Shown piece by piece: positions 9,001 to 16,200 of a stretch of DNA of 23,116 bases. The notes beneath the pieces are model-generated. The model saw nothing but the letters and a program-made list of their open reading frames with translations, was not told where the DNA came from and did no database searches. Both the position numbers and the translations under genes were made by a program. This DNA is from Mnemiopsis leidyi (lineage: Eukaryota > Ctenophora > Tentaculata > Lobata > Bolinopsidae): the NCBI GenBank assembly GCA_000226015.1, contig JH154460.1, positions 1 to 23,116 on the forward strand, written 5' to 3'. Every line of letters begins with the position of its first letter. The stretch's first letter is position 1.

Positions 9001-11019
9001 GGGAGTCTGAGGGTGCAAGAAGCTGCCGCCACCGCCATCGCCTCCCTGTCATACTGCAGGGTTAGTTGATTCTGATCAAATTCAACAAAAGCAGGGCGAT
9101 AATATATGTCTCTGCAGATTCTTCTTTGTAAGTTTGTTTGTACACAAAACATCAACACTGAAAATAGATGCATCTTGAACGATAACTCATACTGCAAGGT
9201 CAGCCGATTCTTGTATGATCAAATTCAACAACATGACATTGAGTACAACTTGTTTAATGATTGTTTTAGTAAAATAAGTATAATAAAAGAGAGCCGATGC
9301 GAGCGTGGATTTCTATCTCGCCAATTTGCTTATTTGCAATCTTTCTGAGATTCATGTCCCCAAAAACAGCTAAAAATCATGTTGTTGATCTATCACAGGG
9401 AGGAGTAGAACAGCTGTTGATAGAAACACACGAGGACCCTGAATTGCTTGCGGAGGTAGCTCGACTTTCTCCCAACGTGCCAGTGTCCGCTGCTTTAACT
9501 TCTGCTGTGGAGGGGAACTCTGTGAGAGAGCACCGCAGAAGAGTTCTGGGAAAGTCTAATTCCAGCCTGGGGAACAAACTTCCAGGTATAAATCTCGTCA
9601 TGATTTGTGTGTTGTACTTGATCGTTATATATTAGAATTAAGCGATCCAACTATTTAGTTTTAATCTTCAGGAATATGATTTCTAGTTCTCTACAGAAAA
9701 CAGAATGCTGGCATGCTTCTGGATCACCGTTTTTGCTTCGTTCTTTCTTAATACGGTCAAGCATTAGCATTTAGCATCCAGCATGATACAACCAAAACCA
9801 GTTGACTTAATTAAAACTTTCTCATCGTTATCTGCATGAAAACAAGAATGGCCAGGACCGTAATTGTGTTTCAGAGATTTCCAGATCCAAGAGTATTGTG
9901 ATGAGGTCCTCAGGAGCCTCCTCCCCAACAAAAATGAGAGAGGGCTCAAAGACACCTGTCCCTGGGGACAAGCTCCTTTCGGTTTGAAGATGTTGTTTTA
10001 TTGAAACTTAGTACTTGTATTCCAATAGTTTTAGGCATCAGTGTTGTGTTTTGATAGAACAGATTTTCAGACACTTCAACTCTTTTCTATGTCAGAGCTT
10101 GTAACTTAGAAACTCCAATCCGACAAATCTAACTCATCTCTCAATCTCCAGAAAGTAGAAACGGTAAAGTACGAGGACATAACCAGAATGGGACTTACTA
10201 GACCCTACTCTAAAGTTGCTCCTTTACCAAGACTTCTGGTGGAACAAAACCCTGGTTTTAAACCTAGCGATCCTAAGTAAGTGATCTAGATTTCAATAGA
10301 AATCTTGTCTTTGCTTTATATAGAAAGCATAGACAACCCAAAAACTTCTTATCGTAGCGGTGTTTATATACAATCGCATCCGTAAAAACACAACATGCAC
10401 TAATATAATGGGTTGATGATTATATTGTACATTATTGGAGGAGAGCTGGAAATCCGCAATATCACAGTTATATTCATTTCTTTAGAGACAGCAACCTGCA
10501 AACTTCTAGCTATGAAATTGATGATCTTGCGAAGATTTTACATTAAGAAACCTCCTCGGCTTTTCAAGTTTTTGTTGAATGATTTCATGTTACTAAAATT
10601 TGTAACTTTTCTCGCCTTATCGTGCAAAACAGAACTTCTCAATCCTAGATGATTTCATGGTAACTATAAGATCATTTCATCATCAATTTTTAAAACGTAC
10701 AAACAAAGCACACCACTAAGAGATTAAATCCTACAAAGCGTTACAGTCTTGATAGCTGCAGGTCGACGACCTCCAAAGTCGTGGGTTCGATACCTGCTCC
10801 ATAAGCGCCTTATTTTCCGACCGGTTCTCTGATTGATGCACAAAGCCAGATCCTGAACCTTTACGGTTGCTCTCTGACAACCCAAATTTACAATTCAAAG
10901 AACAGCTCTAAAAGTACACAAAAACACACTCCTTACTTACTAACTGACTAAATCCCACTAGGCTGTATAGCACGGTGGACAGAATCTACAAGAAAACTCT
11001 ACCTACGTCCTGCAACTAG
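1..11019 (+). CDS. ANKAR: ANKAR-like ankyrin/armadillo repeat protein, 3' part of gene (19 exons)
   Basis: Exons: 1-240 (5' end outside the window), 395-636, 1132-1390, 1710-1872, 2125-2311, 2632-2819, 2995-3145, 3326-3363, 3550-3675, 3896-4023, 4982-5099, 5296-5385, 8342-8457, 8676-8764, 8919-9060, 9399-9585, 9875-9981, 10152-10276, 10962-11019 (stop TAG). Every boundary is GT-AG and all phases agree, giving 2,754 nt (918 codons). Window residues about 61-160 look like ankyrin repeats (for example STFHHAAA, LTPLLCAVKGNAVDTFNILI). Residues about 165-790 are helical repeats of armadillo type (GGITTVIRMLDSDDSEIV, VEHGLDSLIKSL, VQEAAATAIASLS). The tail is Ser/Pro-rich and ends near YSTVDRIYKK. 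This order matches the animal ANKAR family as I know it; the family's molecular function is poorly known, and a scaffold role is inference. The name rests on architecture, not on a search. Exon 4 carries an in-frame TGA, so the gene could be broken in this haplotype. Confidence 0.75.
611..1022 (+). repeat. 26-bp minisatellite built from an exon-intron junction
   Basis: About 15 tandem copies plus a partial one, usually 25-28 bp. Each carries a version of AGTGAACAG|GTTTTTGAGC. The first copy (611-636) is the end of ANKAR exon 2 followed by its donor at 637-638; the other copies lie in the intron. Variants include T loss in the T-run, a 7-bp internal insertion, C/T changes and CTAGCTTAG forms. 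Only the first copy keeps the ANKAR frame, because reading on hits TAG at 653-655. The array therefore presents more than a dozen decoy 5' splice sites in series. The rest of the intron (1023-1131) is plain AT-rich sequence. Confidence 0.9.
1391..1709 (+). other. ANKAR intron 3, nothing notable
   Basis: Starts GTAACT and ends at CCTAG. AT-rich with no ORF, repeat or element that I can support. Confidence 0.6.
1710..1872 (+). other. ANKAR exon 4 with in-frame TGA at 1809-1811
   Basis: The acceptor at 1705-1709 (CCTAG) enters in phase 0. The strong donor AAAG|GTGAGG after 1872 leaves in phase 1, which the next exon (acceptor 2121-2124) requires. The reading is LIKAEEKEEHPTQ..., then TNEH, then TGA, then KILSSHYKEIIISLVMILNK, with both sides looking like armadillo helices. 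The stop therefore interrupts an otherwise coherent exon. The only earlier donor-like site (CAG|GTCTAC, 1749/1750) would exit in phase 0, and the following exon would then hit TAG within 13 codons. A nonsense allele, a base-call error, or recoding are all possible. Confidence 0.7.
2048..2100 (+). repeat. Degenerate copy of the exon 5 acceptor and 5' end
   Basis: The stretch from TTTTCAGGAGGTAA through ACAAGATATACCAATAAG to CCCAGCTA matches 2117-2161, the true acceptor and first ~37 bases of ANKAR exon 5 (CAGGAAGTAAAG, GAGATATACCAAGAAG, CTCAGCTAG), with substitutions and a short indel. The copy is about 65-70 bp upstream in intron 4. No open frame joins it to the neighbouring exons, so I read it as a decayed tandem duplication that may act as a decoy acceptor. 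Confidence 0.7.
2312..2631 (+). other. ANKAR intron 5, nothing notable
   Basis: Starts GTCGGT. Two AGs lie near the 3' end (TTTCTAG and TATCTCAG). Only the second, at 2631, restores the phase-2 reading into SENPATLLENIS. No other feature seen. Confidence 0.6.
3172..3316 (-). mobile_element. Fragment of a non-LTR retrotransposon reverse transcriptase
   Basis: Read on the minus strand this piece contains FPEKLCALIKSEKYF and then GVPQGYILG (3183-3209). GVPQGS(I/V)LGPLLF is the hallmark RT block of LINE-type elements, normally following a SYL-NR-type segment, which EKYFHDSNDR loosely resembles. No catalytic YADD block or endonuclease follows; the frame degrades at once into the ANKAR exon 7 boundary. 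It is a short dead relic, antisense in ANKAR intron 7. Chance similarity is possible since only one block is convincing. Confidence 0.5.
3326..3363 (+). other. 38-nt ANKAR microexon
   Basis: Flanked by GCTTCAG and ATTG|GTAACA. Exon 7 leaves in phase 2 and exon 9 needs phase 1, so an extra exon of length 3n+2 is required between them; this 38-nt piece fits exactly. It yields SNLQDSVKVIENIG, which runs into GITTVIRMLDSDDSEI to make a standard armadillo helix-GGI-helix pattern. It lies directly beside the antisense RT relic. Confidence 0.75.
4070..4300 (+). repeat. CTATA pentamer microsatellite with interspersed TTTCACACTTTCTA
   Basis: Runs of ACTAT/CTATA interrupted at roughly 50-60-bp intervals by TTTCACACTTTCTA-like pieces, indicating a higher-order repeat of a pentamer block plus spacer. 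It sits in ANKAR intron 10, shortly after the donor at 4024. The open frames across it (Tyr/Thr/Ile/Leu-rich) are repeat artefacts. Confidence 0.85.
4426..4818. mobile_element. Non-autonomous hAT-type MITE (377 bp) with 8-bp TSD
   Basis: Exact 8-bp direct repeats CTACAAAT at 4426-4433 and 4811-4818 flank the element at 4434-4810. The left end begins TAGTGTTGTCCGCCGCCG; the right end, inverted, begins CAGTGTTGTACGCCGCCG, giving terminal inverted repeats of about 17 bp with two mismatches. An 8-bp TSD and a CAGTG-like terminus are typical of the hAT superfamily. Both ends carry further CGCCGCC/CCACCGCC subterminal motifs around an AT-rich core. There is no transposase ORF, so it would need a partner element. 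The intact TSD suggests a fairly recent insertion. Lies in ANKAR intron 10. Confidence 0.88.
4933..4990 (+). repeat. Micro-duplication around the exon 11 acceptor
   Basis: AACTGCATTCCAGAACTG at 4937-4953 reuses the same words as the true junction TTTCCAG|AACTGCATTC at 4974-4990. The upstream copy offers a second CCAG|AACTG acceptor 35 bp earlier, which would introduce a different frame. Confidence 0.5.
5386..6216. other. ANKAR intron 12, 5' segment; 3' flank of the nested gene
   Basis: No ORF. AT-rich with T-rich runs near 5905-5980. On the minus strand an AATAAA lies at 5780-5785, a distant candidate polyadenylation signal for the nested gene that stops at 6217. No mobile-element ends or repeats noticed. 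Confidence 0.4.
6217..7996 (-). CDS. Nested gene: basic Ser/Pro-rich protein with SILK and RVxF motifs (putative PP1 partner)
   Basis: Four exons on the minus strand: 7730-7996 (ATG at 7996), 7163-7498, 6520-7008, 6217-6375 (stop TAA). All introns are GT-AG and phase 0 (231, 154 and 144 bp), giving 416 residues. The protein has GQRSILKTPFQ at residues 11-21 and QKRVAFSP in exon 3. These match the SILK ([GS]IL[RK]) and RVxF PP1-docking motifs, in the N-to-C order usual for PP1 regulators such as KNL1 and RIF1. A TP/SP-rich stretch (TPTRTPSRISSRTPPLTPSG) looks like proline-directed kinase sites. The C-terminus is very basic (KKEKKLRRSSS). No globular domain is evident. I do not recognise the family; mitotic or chromatin PP1 targeting is inference. 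The frame stays open upstream to an ATG at 8086, so the start is uncertain. Confidence 0.75.
8079..8092 (-). promoter_or_regulatory. X-box-like RFX site upstream of the nested gene
   Basis: On the minus strand the sequence reads GTTACCATGACGAC, against the RFX X-box consensus GTNRCC(N0-3)RGYAAC, with one clear mismatch in the right half-site. It lies 83-96 bp upstream of the proposed ATG of the nested gene, the usual distance for RFX-driven ciliary genes. It overlaps the alternative upstream ATG at 8086. Confidence 0.4.
9061..9398 (+). other. ANKAR intron 15 with a copy of its own donor junction
   Basis: The end of exon 15 plus its donor (9049-9090: TCATACTGCAGG|GTTAG, then TGATCAAATTCAACAA) recurs at 9187-9233 (TCATACTGCAAGGTCAG, then TGATCAAATTCAACAA), with substitutions and a 5-bp insertion. 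The copy keeps a weak donor-like AAG|GTCAGC. The rest of the intron is unremarkable. Confidence 0.7.
10277..10740 (+). other. 5' part of the last ANKAR intron
   Basis: Begins with a consensus GTAAGT donor. AT-rich and non-coding as far as I can see; the 79-codon open frame at 10413-10652 has no splice-compatible context or domain. Confidence 0.5.
10741..10805 (+). mobile_element. tRNA-like SINE head with perfect B box
   Basis: GGTTCGATACC at 10784-10794 is a perfect RNA polymerase III B box. Upstream, ACGAC-CTCCAAA-GTCGT (10766-10782) folds as an anticodon stem-loop with a CCA anticodon. A full tRNA is excluded because there is no variable loop (the anticodon and T stems overlap), the D arm is short, and the acceptor stem does not close. 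This is best read as the tRNA-derived 5' end of a SINE whose body may extend to about 10920. It lies in the last ANKAR intron, 150-220 bp before the final exon. Confidence 0.55.
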
Positions 11020-11071
11020 CGAGCAGAGTCGGCCAGTAACGGAGAACAAGAAGAGAAACAGGCAGCAGCTT

Positions 11072-11172
11072 GCTAGGAGTTTGTCCTTTGTCTTCTAAGA
11101 GTGAGATAAGCCAGGAGTTTTCTTTTGTCTTCTAAGACATGAGGCCAGGGGTCTGGGTTTGTCTTCTGAGAC
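11072..11172 (+). repeat. Three-copy repeat in the ANKAR 3' UTR
   Basis: Units begin GC(T/C)AGGAG or GCCAGGGG at 11072, 11110 and 11144 and each ends TTTGTCTTCT(A/G)AGA. The unit is about 34-38 bp. Units 2 and 3 contain GTCTTCTAAGAC and GTCTTCTGAGAC, short self-complementary motifs that could form small RNA hairpins. All copies start within 155 nt after the stop codon, so they are in the mature 3' UTR if the proposed polyadenylation signal is right. Confidence 0.7.
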
Positions 11173-11251
11173 AAACAAATAGTTGCCTTTAAATAGGGAA
11201 ATAGTATTAACGGCTTTGAATACTTTGTTTTTAGAATGTAATCGATTTAGA

Positions 11252-11257
11252 ATTAAA
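11252..11257 (+). terminator. Possible ANKAR polyadenylation signal ATTAAA
   Basis: ATTAAA about 235 nt after the ANKAR stop, followed by a T/G-rich stretch (TTTTGTTAAGCTTTGTTTTATG) resembling a downstream element. No AATAAA is nearer on this strand. Confidence 0.4.
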
Positions 11258-11398
11258 TTTTGTTAAGCTTTGTTTTATGTCAGATTCTTTTCAACAGTTA
11301 TGATAGTTTGGCATAATTTGAGATTATTTATAGTAAAAGGATTGAGTCAACAAAAAAAAGTTATATTTTTTTCAATGTCTTGTTAAAATCATTCAAAA

Positions 11399-14300
11399 TC
11401 ATGATTGTTTATTCAACAAGTGTTTTATCGCTTCGTAAACTAATACCTTATCTCGCTGGTCCAATTGAACAAAAACAGGGACCCATGGATTGTCTTGATC
11501 AACAGAATTAAACTGATTGTTTTGACTAATACGGTGGCAGTTTTGTTCTAGAACATTACTTGTCCGATGTGTGGTTTGCTGATCAGATCTGTTCTTTAAA
11601 TGTTTATCATTGACCATGACCCCACCCTGCATACAAACACTACTATTGTCAACACGTAGTTCGTTCAAATGCTTTAAATAACTCCACTGAATAGAAGATG
11701 TGTCAACACGCTTATTCACTTCGGCTAAGTCACATGACCTCAGATAGAAAGGCTGTTCGTCAGGAATCTTACACCCAGATCCATCAGTTTTTCTGTAAAA
11801 CTGTTTATTTCGTACAAGAAACCGCCGGACTGACCTCCTTGGTCTAGAAGATCTGTGCAGAGTTTCTAAAAGATGAGAAACAGTAGTGTCATTGATACGA
11901 GATGGTGTGTTGAGATTCACTCCTGACATTTTGTTAGTGTTGCATCTACATGATCTTGTAGACCGAGACTGAAAACTTCGTGATGTTTCCCGATGTTGTC
12001 TTCCTCCTGATTCTGGTTGTTGGTCTGTCTCAAAATGCTGGGTTACTAAAACTTTATATCTCCATGGGAACGTGTAGTGTTGAAGTTCTGGGGTAGCTGC
12101 TCTCTCAACCTCAGACTTTCTGACTTGATCCAGCTGCTGATATCCACCAGACAACCGCTTTGAGTTAGAATGATAACCATGATTAGGAAGTTCACTAGAT
12201 TGTATAGTCAGCTGCTGCCCAGAAAGCTGTATATGTCTGCTAGACATGTGATCCCAAGATAAGTTTCTGCCTGATATGCGATCCCATGATAAGTGAGGTT
12301 GAGAGAACCCTAATGTGCTACGACTGAGTGGTGGACTATACCCTGAACACAAAATACTTGTCTTGTCGTTGAGCAAGATGTCCCCTCTCTCAAGAGACAG
12401 TTTAGTGCTAGACGAGGATTGTGTGAGGGTAGAGTTAAATCGTGGACGGTTTGAGGAGATATCCAGATTGGATTTCGTTTCCTTGGAGGATGTCTCTTTG
12501 TGTGGATTTATTCGGTCCATTGAGGAAACTTTGGTATTTGGGTGCGAATTTTCTCGTCTTCTGTTGCTAGGGAGACCAGACTGTGCAGTAAGAGATGATG
12601 TGCTGGAAATCTTATGACTGGGGTGGTGGTTGGGATCTTCAGAACTTTGTCTAGCCTCAACTTGGTTACAAGGACCGTAATATCTTCCACTACTTTTAGA
12701 GCGATCTGTCTTCGTCGCAATGATGTCGGTTATATTAGCTTTGTTGTTGCTGGAGATTGTGTCTTGCAATGTTTCTTTTCTTTGAGAAAGTACACTTTTT
12801 GTATCAATATTCTCGTACAACAAGATGTCTTTAGAGCATCTAGAACTGTTCACTTTACGCTTATGTTGATTTTCCTGATACTCATAACAAACATCCTGAT
12901 TCACTTTAGCTCGTAAATTTTCTGTGGCGGGTTGTAGTAAAGGCTGCTGACCAACATCGGGAATAATGTTTTTCTGGAATATGCCTTCTACATCTGAATT
13001 CTTCAATAATCTCTTAGGATCATCTGGGGTTTCAAATGCTTTATCTGCTAACCGAACATCTGATTTATCAAAATCTACCGGTGCTGATGTTTCCAGGTTC
13101 CGGTTTAGTGAACGTTGTATTTTCTGATCATGTGACTTACTGGTAGATGTTACATGATGAAGTGAGGGTTCTGAAAGGTATGCAGGCTGAGACACTTCTT
13201 CTTCGTTTAGTAATGGAGTGCTGTATCGCTCGTCCTGGGGGAATTAAAGTTGGTCATTGCAATTGAAAAAGGATCATATTGAGGGGTGTTTTTATCCAAG
13301 ATTGATCAAGATATTTGCTGTTTAGTTTGGATTAAAAAGACTAGAACGACCGAACAAAGTTACTATTTTTAAAGTTGAGGTAGTTAGTTCGTCTATTTTT
13401 CCTATATCCATTCTCCACCTACCTCGCAGTTAGAAGATATAGGTTCAGAAGATACACACAAGGAACTGGAACTGCCGGGTTTTTTGTTTTCCGACTCTTT
13501 TCTCATACTGAAGTATTTAGTAAAAACTTTAGAACCACGATAATACAAATAAGGGGGAAATATGAATTTAGGAAATGAATAAATAGAAAGGATTTTTGCA
13601 GAGCGGTAAGCTCACCTGTTCTTTGACGAACTTCTTCCGGAGTTTCGCGAAGAACTGGAAAACCGGTGTACCTGCTGAAACAGATCAAGTTTATTTTTAA
13701 ATTTTAAGTTTTTGAAGTGTTGAAAATTTGAGTGGATTAGATGATGCAAAAACGCAAATTAAATCAGAAAAGCAAAACTGTGTCACTTTGTTGGAGAAAA
13801 ACAAACATTATGTAACCGAAACAAACCTCAGACAAGTTTTCGATTTGCTCAAACAGTTCTGATATTTCTGATTTCTCTCTTCCCGAATGAGATTTACTAT
13901 CAGTCTCTATGGTATCAGAGGAACAGGTTTCAGCATGGTCAAAAGTTTGTGACGACACTTTAGAGGTTGTCTCTTTAGACGACCTTGTGGAATAATCTGA
14001 GCTCTGTGAGGGTGATGGTGAGGGTGATGGTGAGGGTGATGGTGAGGGTGATGGTGAGGGTGATGGTGAGGGTGAGGGTGATGGTGAGCGTGATGGCGAT
14101 AGTGATGGTGAGAGTGATGGTGATAATACACTTTTAGGTGGTGTAGATTGTGCTTGATGTTTTAAAGAGTTTGCCATACCTACAAATGGTTCCGCCACCA
14201 TTGAAATTGTTGCAGTTTTTACCCGAAAAGCATTGTCACGCGAACCAAGACTATCCTCCACCACATCTTTTCTTTCTGCAGTATTATCAACATACACTTT

Positions 14301-15776
14301 ACCACTTTGACCACTTGAAAGTTTATCAAACCGAACCAAATACTCCGAATTTCCCTCGAAAGTAGTGACCGCATCAAACTGACCTGAACCAACCCCTGTA
14401 GAACTTATACCACAAGCCGATATAACCCGAGGTCCTAATTCTTCATGTTTCTCGTCTCTTTCGGCAAGCTTAGCATCCAACCCATCTGAAATGTTGAGCT
14501 TTGTTCCCTTGCATGCGAGATTGTTAACGTTTATCCGGAACTCCTTGTTAATATTCCATTGATTTTTAAAGTCAGACCTAAAAACTTTAGCCTCTAATCC
14601 TAATTTTTTGTCGGTCGCAGCTTTTCGAACTAAAACCTTTTGATCCGCGGGTACGAGCCCTTGACTTCCACCTAACGAGCTTGCTGCTGCTGACATTTGC
14701 GAACTTAGATTCTTTATCATATTCCGACTGATCTCACTGTAATCAGGACTCACAAAACACGGCCCGGCTTGTTCACTACATTCCTGCTTGCTATGGAAGT
14801 TAGAAACGTGATCCTGGAGGTGAGACCTAACATTCCCACCGATATCTAAATCAGGAGGTTCCACTGTTCGACCTGGTTCACCGAGCGTTGGTCCTGCCCC
14901 GGAACTAGCGATAGTTTCTACGATCCTAACCCTTCTATTGCGCTGTTCGCTTACTCCAGACAAGTCCACGTTTTTAGAGCTAAGCTGATGTTTCCTTTCC
15001 GCTTCTCCGAGGTCTGACATGAACCTCACCGGATCGTCCTTCCAAAACTTAGTAGGATGGTGCGAAGAGAACACAAAAGATTGCCGACAAATGTTGTGTG
15101 CAAGTTCGGCGGATTGTAAACTCTCTTTCTCCCCGGTTGTCCCGGTCCTCTCTTCACACCTCCCCGGTGTAAACCAAGAGACCTCCACACTCGACCTCTT
15201 CTTACTTTTATTGCGTCCATGTTTGTCTTTGGGAATCAAAACATCGCCAAGATTGACAGTGTTTTTACTTTTCTTGCGTTCTCGTCTTTCTTTAGCCCGG
15301 GAAGATTTGGTGGAAGTCATGTACCTTCGTGAAGGTAAAGCCCCGGGTCTGCCTTTACAGACGTTGTGTTCGCAGCAGTCGTATCTGGGACGTATCTTGC
15401 ACCGGGACACGCTTTCTGTTGAGGATTTCAGGGATTTTTCAGGATTTCCAGCTGATATGGTTATCTTTCTGGGTAACGTAGCCGGCTTTTTAATCGATAT
15501 AGGAATTCTAGGTTTTAGTCTTTTAGGTACCATGAACTCGCGAGTATTTCCCGAACCATCCTTCCTATACGACCGAATTTTCCTGATCGGATGAGAATGA
15601 GATTTTGAAAAGATTTCCAAACTGTCGGCATCTGTAGATCTCCACTGGGCATCTGCAGCTGGGGGTGATGACATGTCCTGATGCAGGATGTCGGAAGTAG
15701 GGTTCTCTTTCTTCCTTATCTTAGGGTAACTGTGCCAATATGGGTTCCACAAGTGGGTCCTATTTGGAAGCTTCAT
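11399..15776 (-). CDS. Large disordered Ser-rich protein of unknown family (4 exons)
   Basis: Minus-strand exons: 13827-15776 (ATG at 15776), 13616-13674, 13423-13507, 11399-13234 (stop TGA 11399-11401). All junctions are GT-AG with phases 0, 2, 0, giving about 1,309 residues. The first exon is open upstream to an acceptor-like TTACTCAG just before 15791, so an extra 5' exon is likely. Visible features: NPYWHSYPK near the N-terminus; a Cys cluster (C-x7-CC-x4-C, residues ~126-140); basic nuclear-localisation-like runs (KERRERKKSK, ~162-171, and NKSKKR); an uninterrupted Ser-Pro repeat (~550-590); Ser-rich short exons; and a more ordered-looking C-terminus ending near VFVQLDQRDKVLVYEAIKHL. I do not recognise it. 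The exon lengths and low complexity fit a scaffold or nuclear protein, which is inference. It converges on ANKAR. Confidence 0.75.
11408..11413 (-). terminator. AATAAA overlapping the last codons of the minus-strand gene
   Basis: The minus strand reads TTGAATAAACAATCATGA, so AATAAA lies inside the Leu-Asn-Lys-Gln-Ser-stop codons. If used, cleavage would fall only a few bases past the stop, giving almost no 3' UTR. I found no clearer AATAAA between here and the ANKAR stop. Confidence 0.35.
13671..13679 (-). promoter_or_regulatory. NAGNAG tandem acceptor before exon 2 of the minus-strand gene
   Basis: The minus strand reads TTTCAGCAGGTAC. Splicing at the first CAG starts the exon at 13674 and adds one Gln; the second starts it at 13671. 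Both keep the frame, so the two proteins would differ by a single residue. Confidence 0.55.
14003..14128 (-). repeat. Coding 6/12-bp repeat for (Ser-Pro)n
   Basis: On the plus strand it is GGTGA(T/G)GGTGAG-type units; on the coding strand TC(A/C)CC(A/T) dipeptide codons give SPSPSP with a few Leu, Arg and Gln variants at the edges (SLSPSLSPSRSP). The opposite and shifted frames give His/Pro-rich artefacts. Near-identical internal units suggest recent expansion and likely length polymorphism. Confidence 0.85.
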
Positions 15777-16200
15777 GGAAACCTCAGGGATCTGAGTAAC
15801 CCAAAAATAACACGGAGACAGTCGGACTGGAACGAAAAACTTAAATAGAAAGTTTAACAAGGCGAACGTGTGTCTTGGTAACGAGGTAGCACCGCAGTTT
15901 TCACTTATGTTTCCTGGTGTTGGGGGATAAGACTTGTGCAAGCTAACCACCTGGAGTTGTACCTGTACAAATTAGTGATATCGCGTCAAACGCTGTTGAT
16001 GAGAATGGTTAGGGTGAAAATTAGCACGTTGAAGAATTAAGGGTAAGGATGTTTTAAAGTTTTAGCCATGTAATTATTTGTAGTTAGGCTATACTCTTCG
16101 AATTTTGAACTTCTGAATTTGTTAGCTCAAAACAACTGGCTTAAATTCTAAAAAACGTGTATAGACGTATTTTAGAACTAAAGCTACAAATATTAAACAC
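15777..16200 (-). other. Probable 5' leader and first intron of the minus-strand gene
   Basis: An acceptor-like tract (TTATTTTTGGGTTACTCAG, minus strand) ends at 15792. A candidate donor CTCCAG|GTGGTT lies near 15950, which would make a ~155-bp intron after a non-coding exon. Neither site can be proved, and no TATA box is evident. Confidence 0.3.

Noticed and set aside
9875..9981. Alternative frame reading EYCDEVLRSLLPNK in ANKAR exon 17
   Set aside because: It looks coding, but its exit phase would place the next exon in a frame with an early stop; only the Ser/Pro-rich frame joins to KVETVKYEDI.
10741..10805. Functional tRNA-Trp (CCA anticodon)
   Set aside because: There is no variable loop, the T and anticodon stems share bases, the D arm is short and the acceptor stem does not pair; a SINE relic fits better.
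12315..12916. Plus-strand ORFs opposite the last exon of the minus-strand gene
   Set aside because: They are antisense shadows within a 612-codon exon.
13907..14131. His/Pro-rich protein on the minus strand (HHHPHHHP)
   Set aside because: It is a frame-shifted shadow of the Ser-Pro repeat in the real exon.
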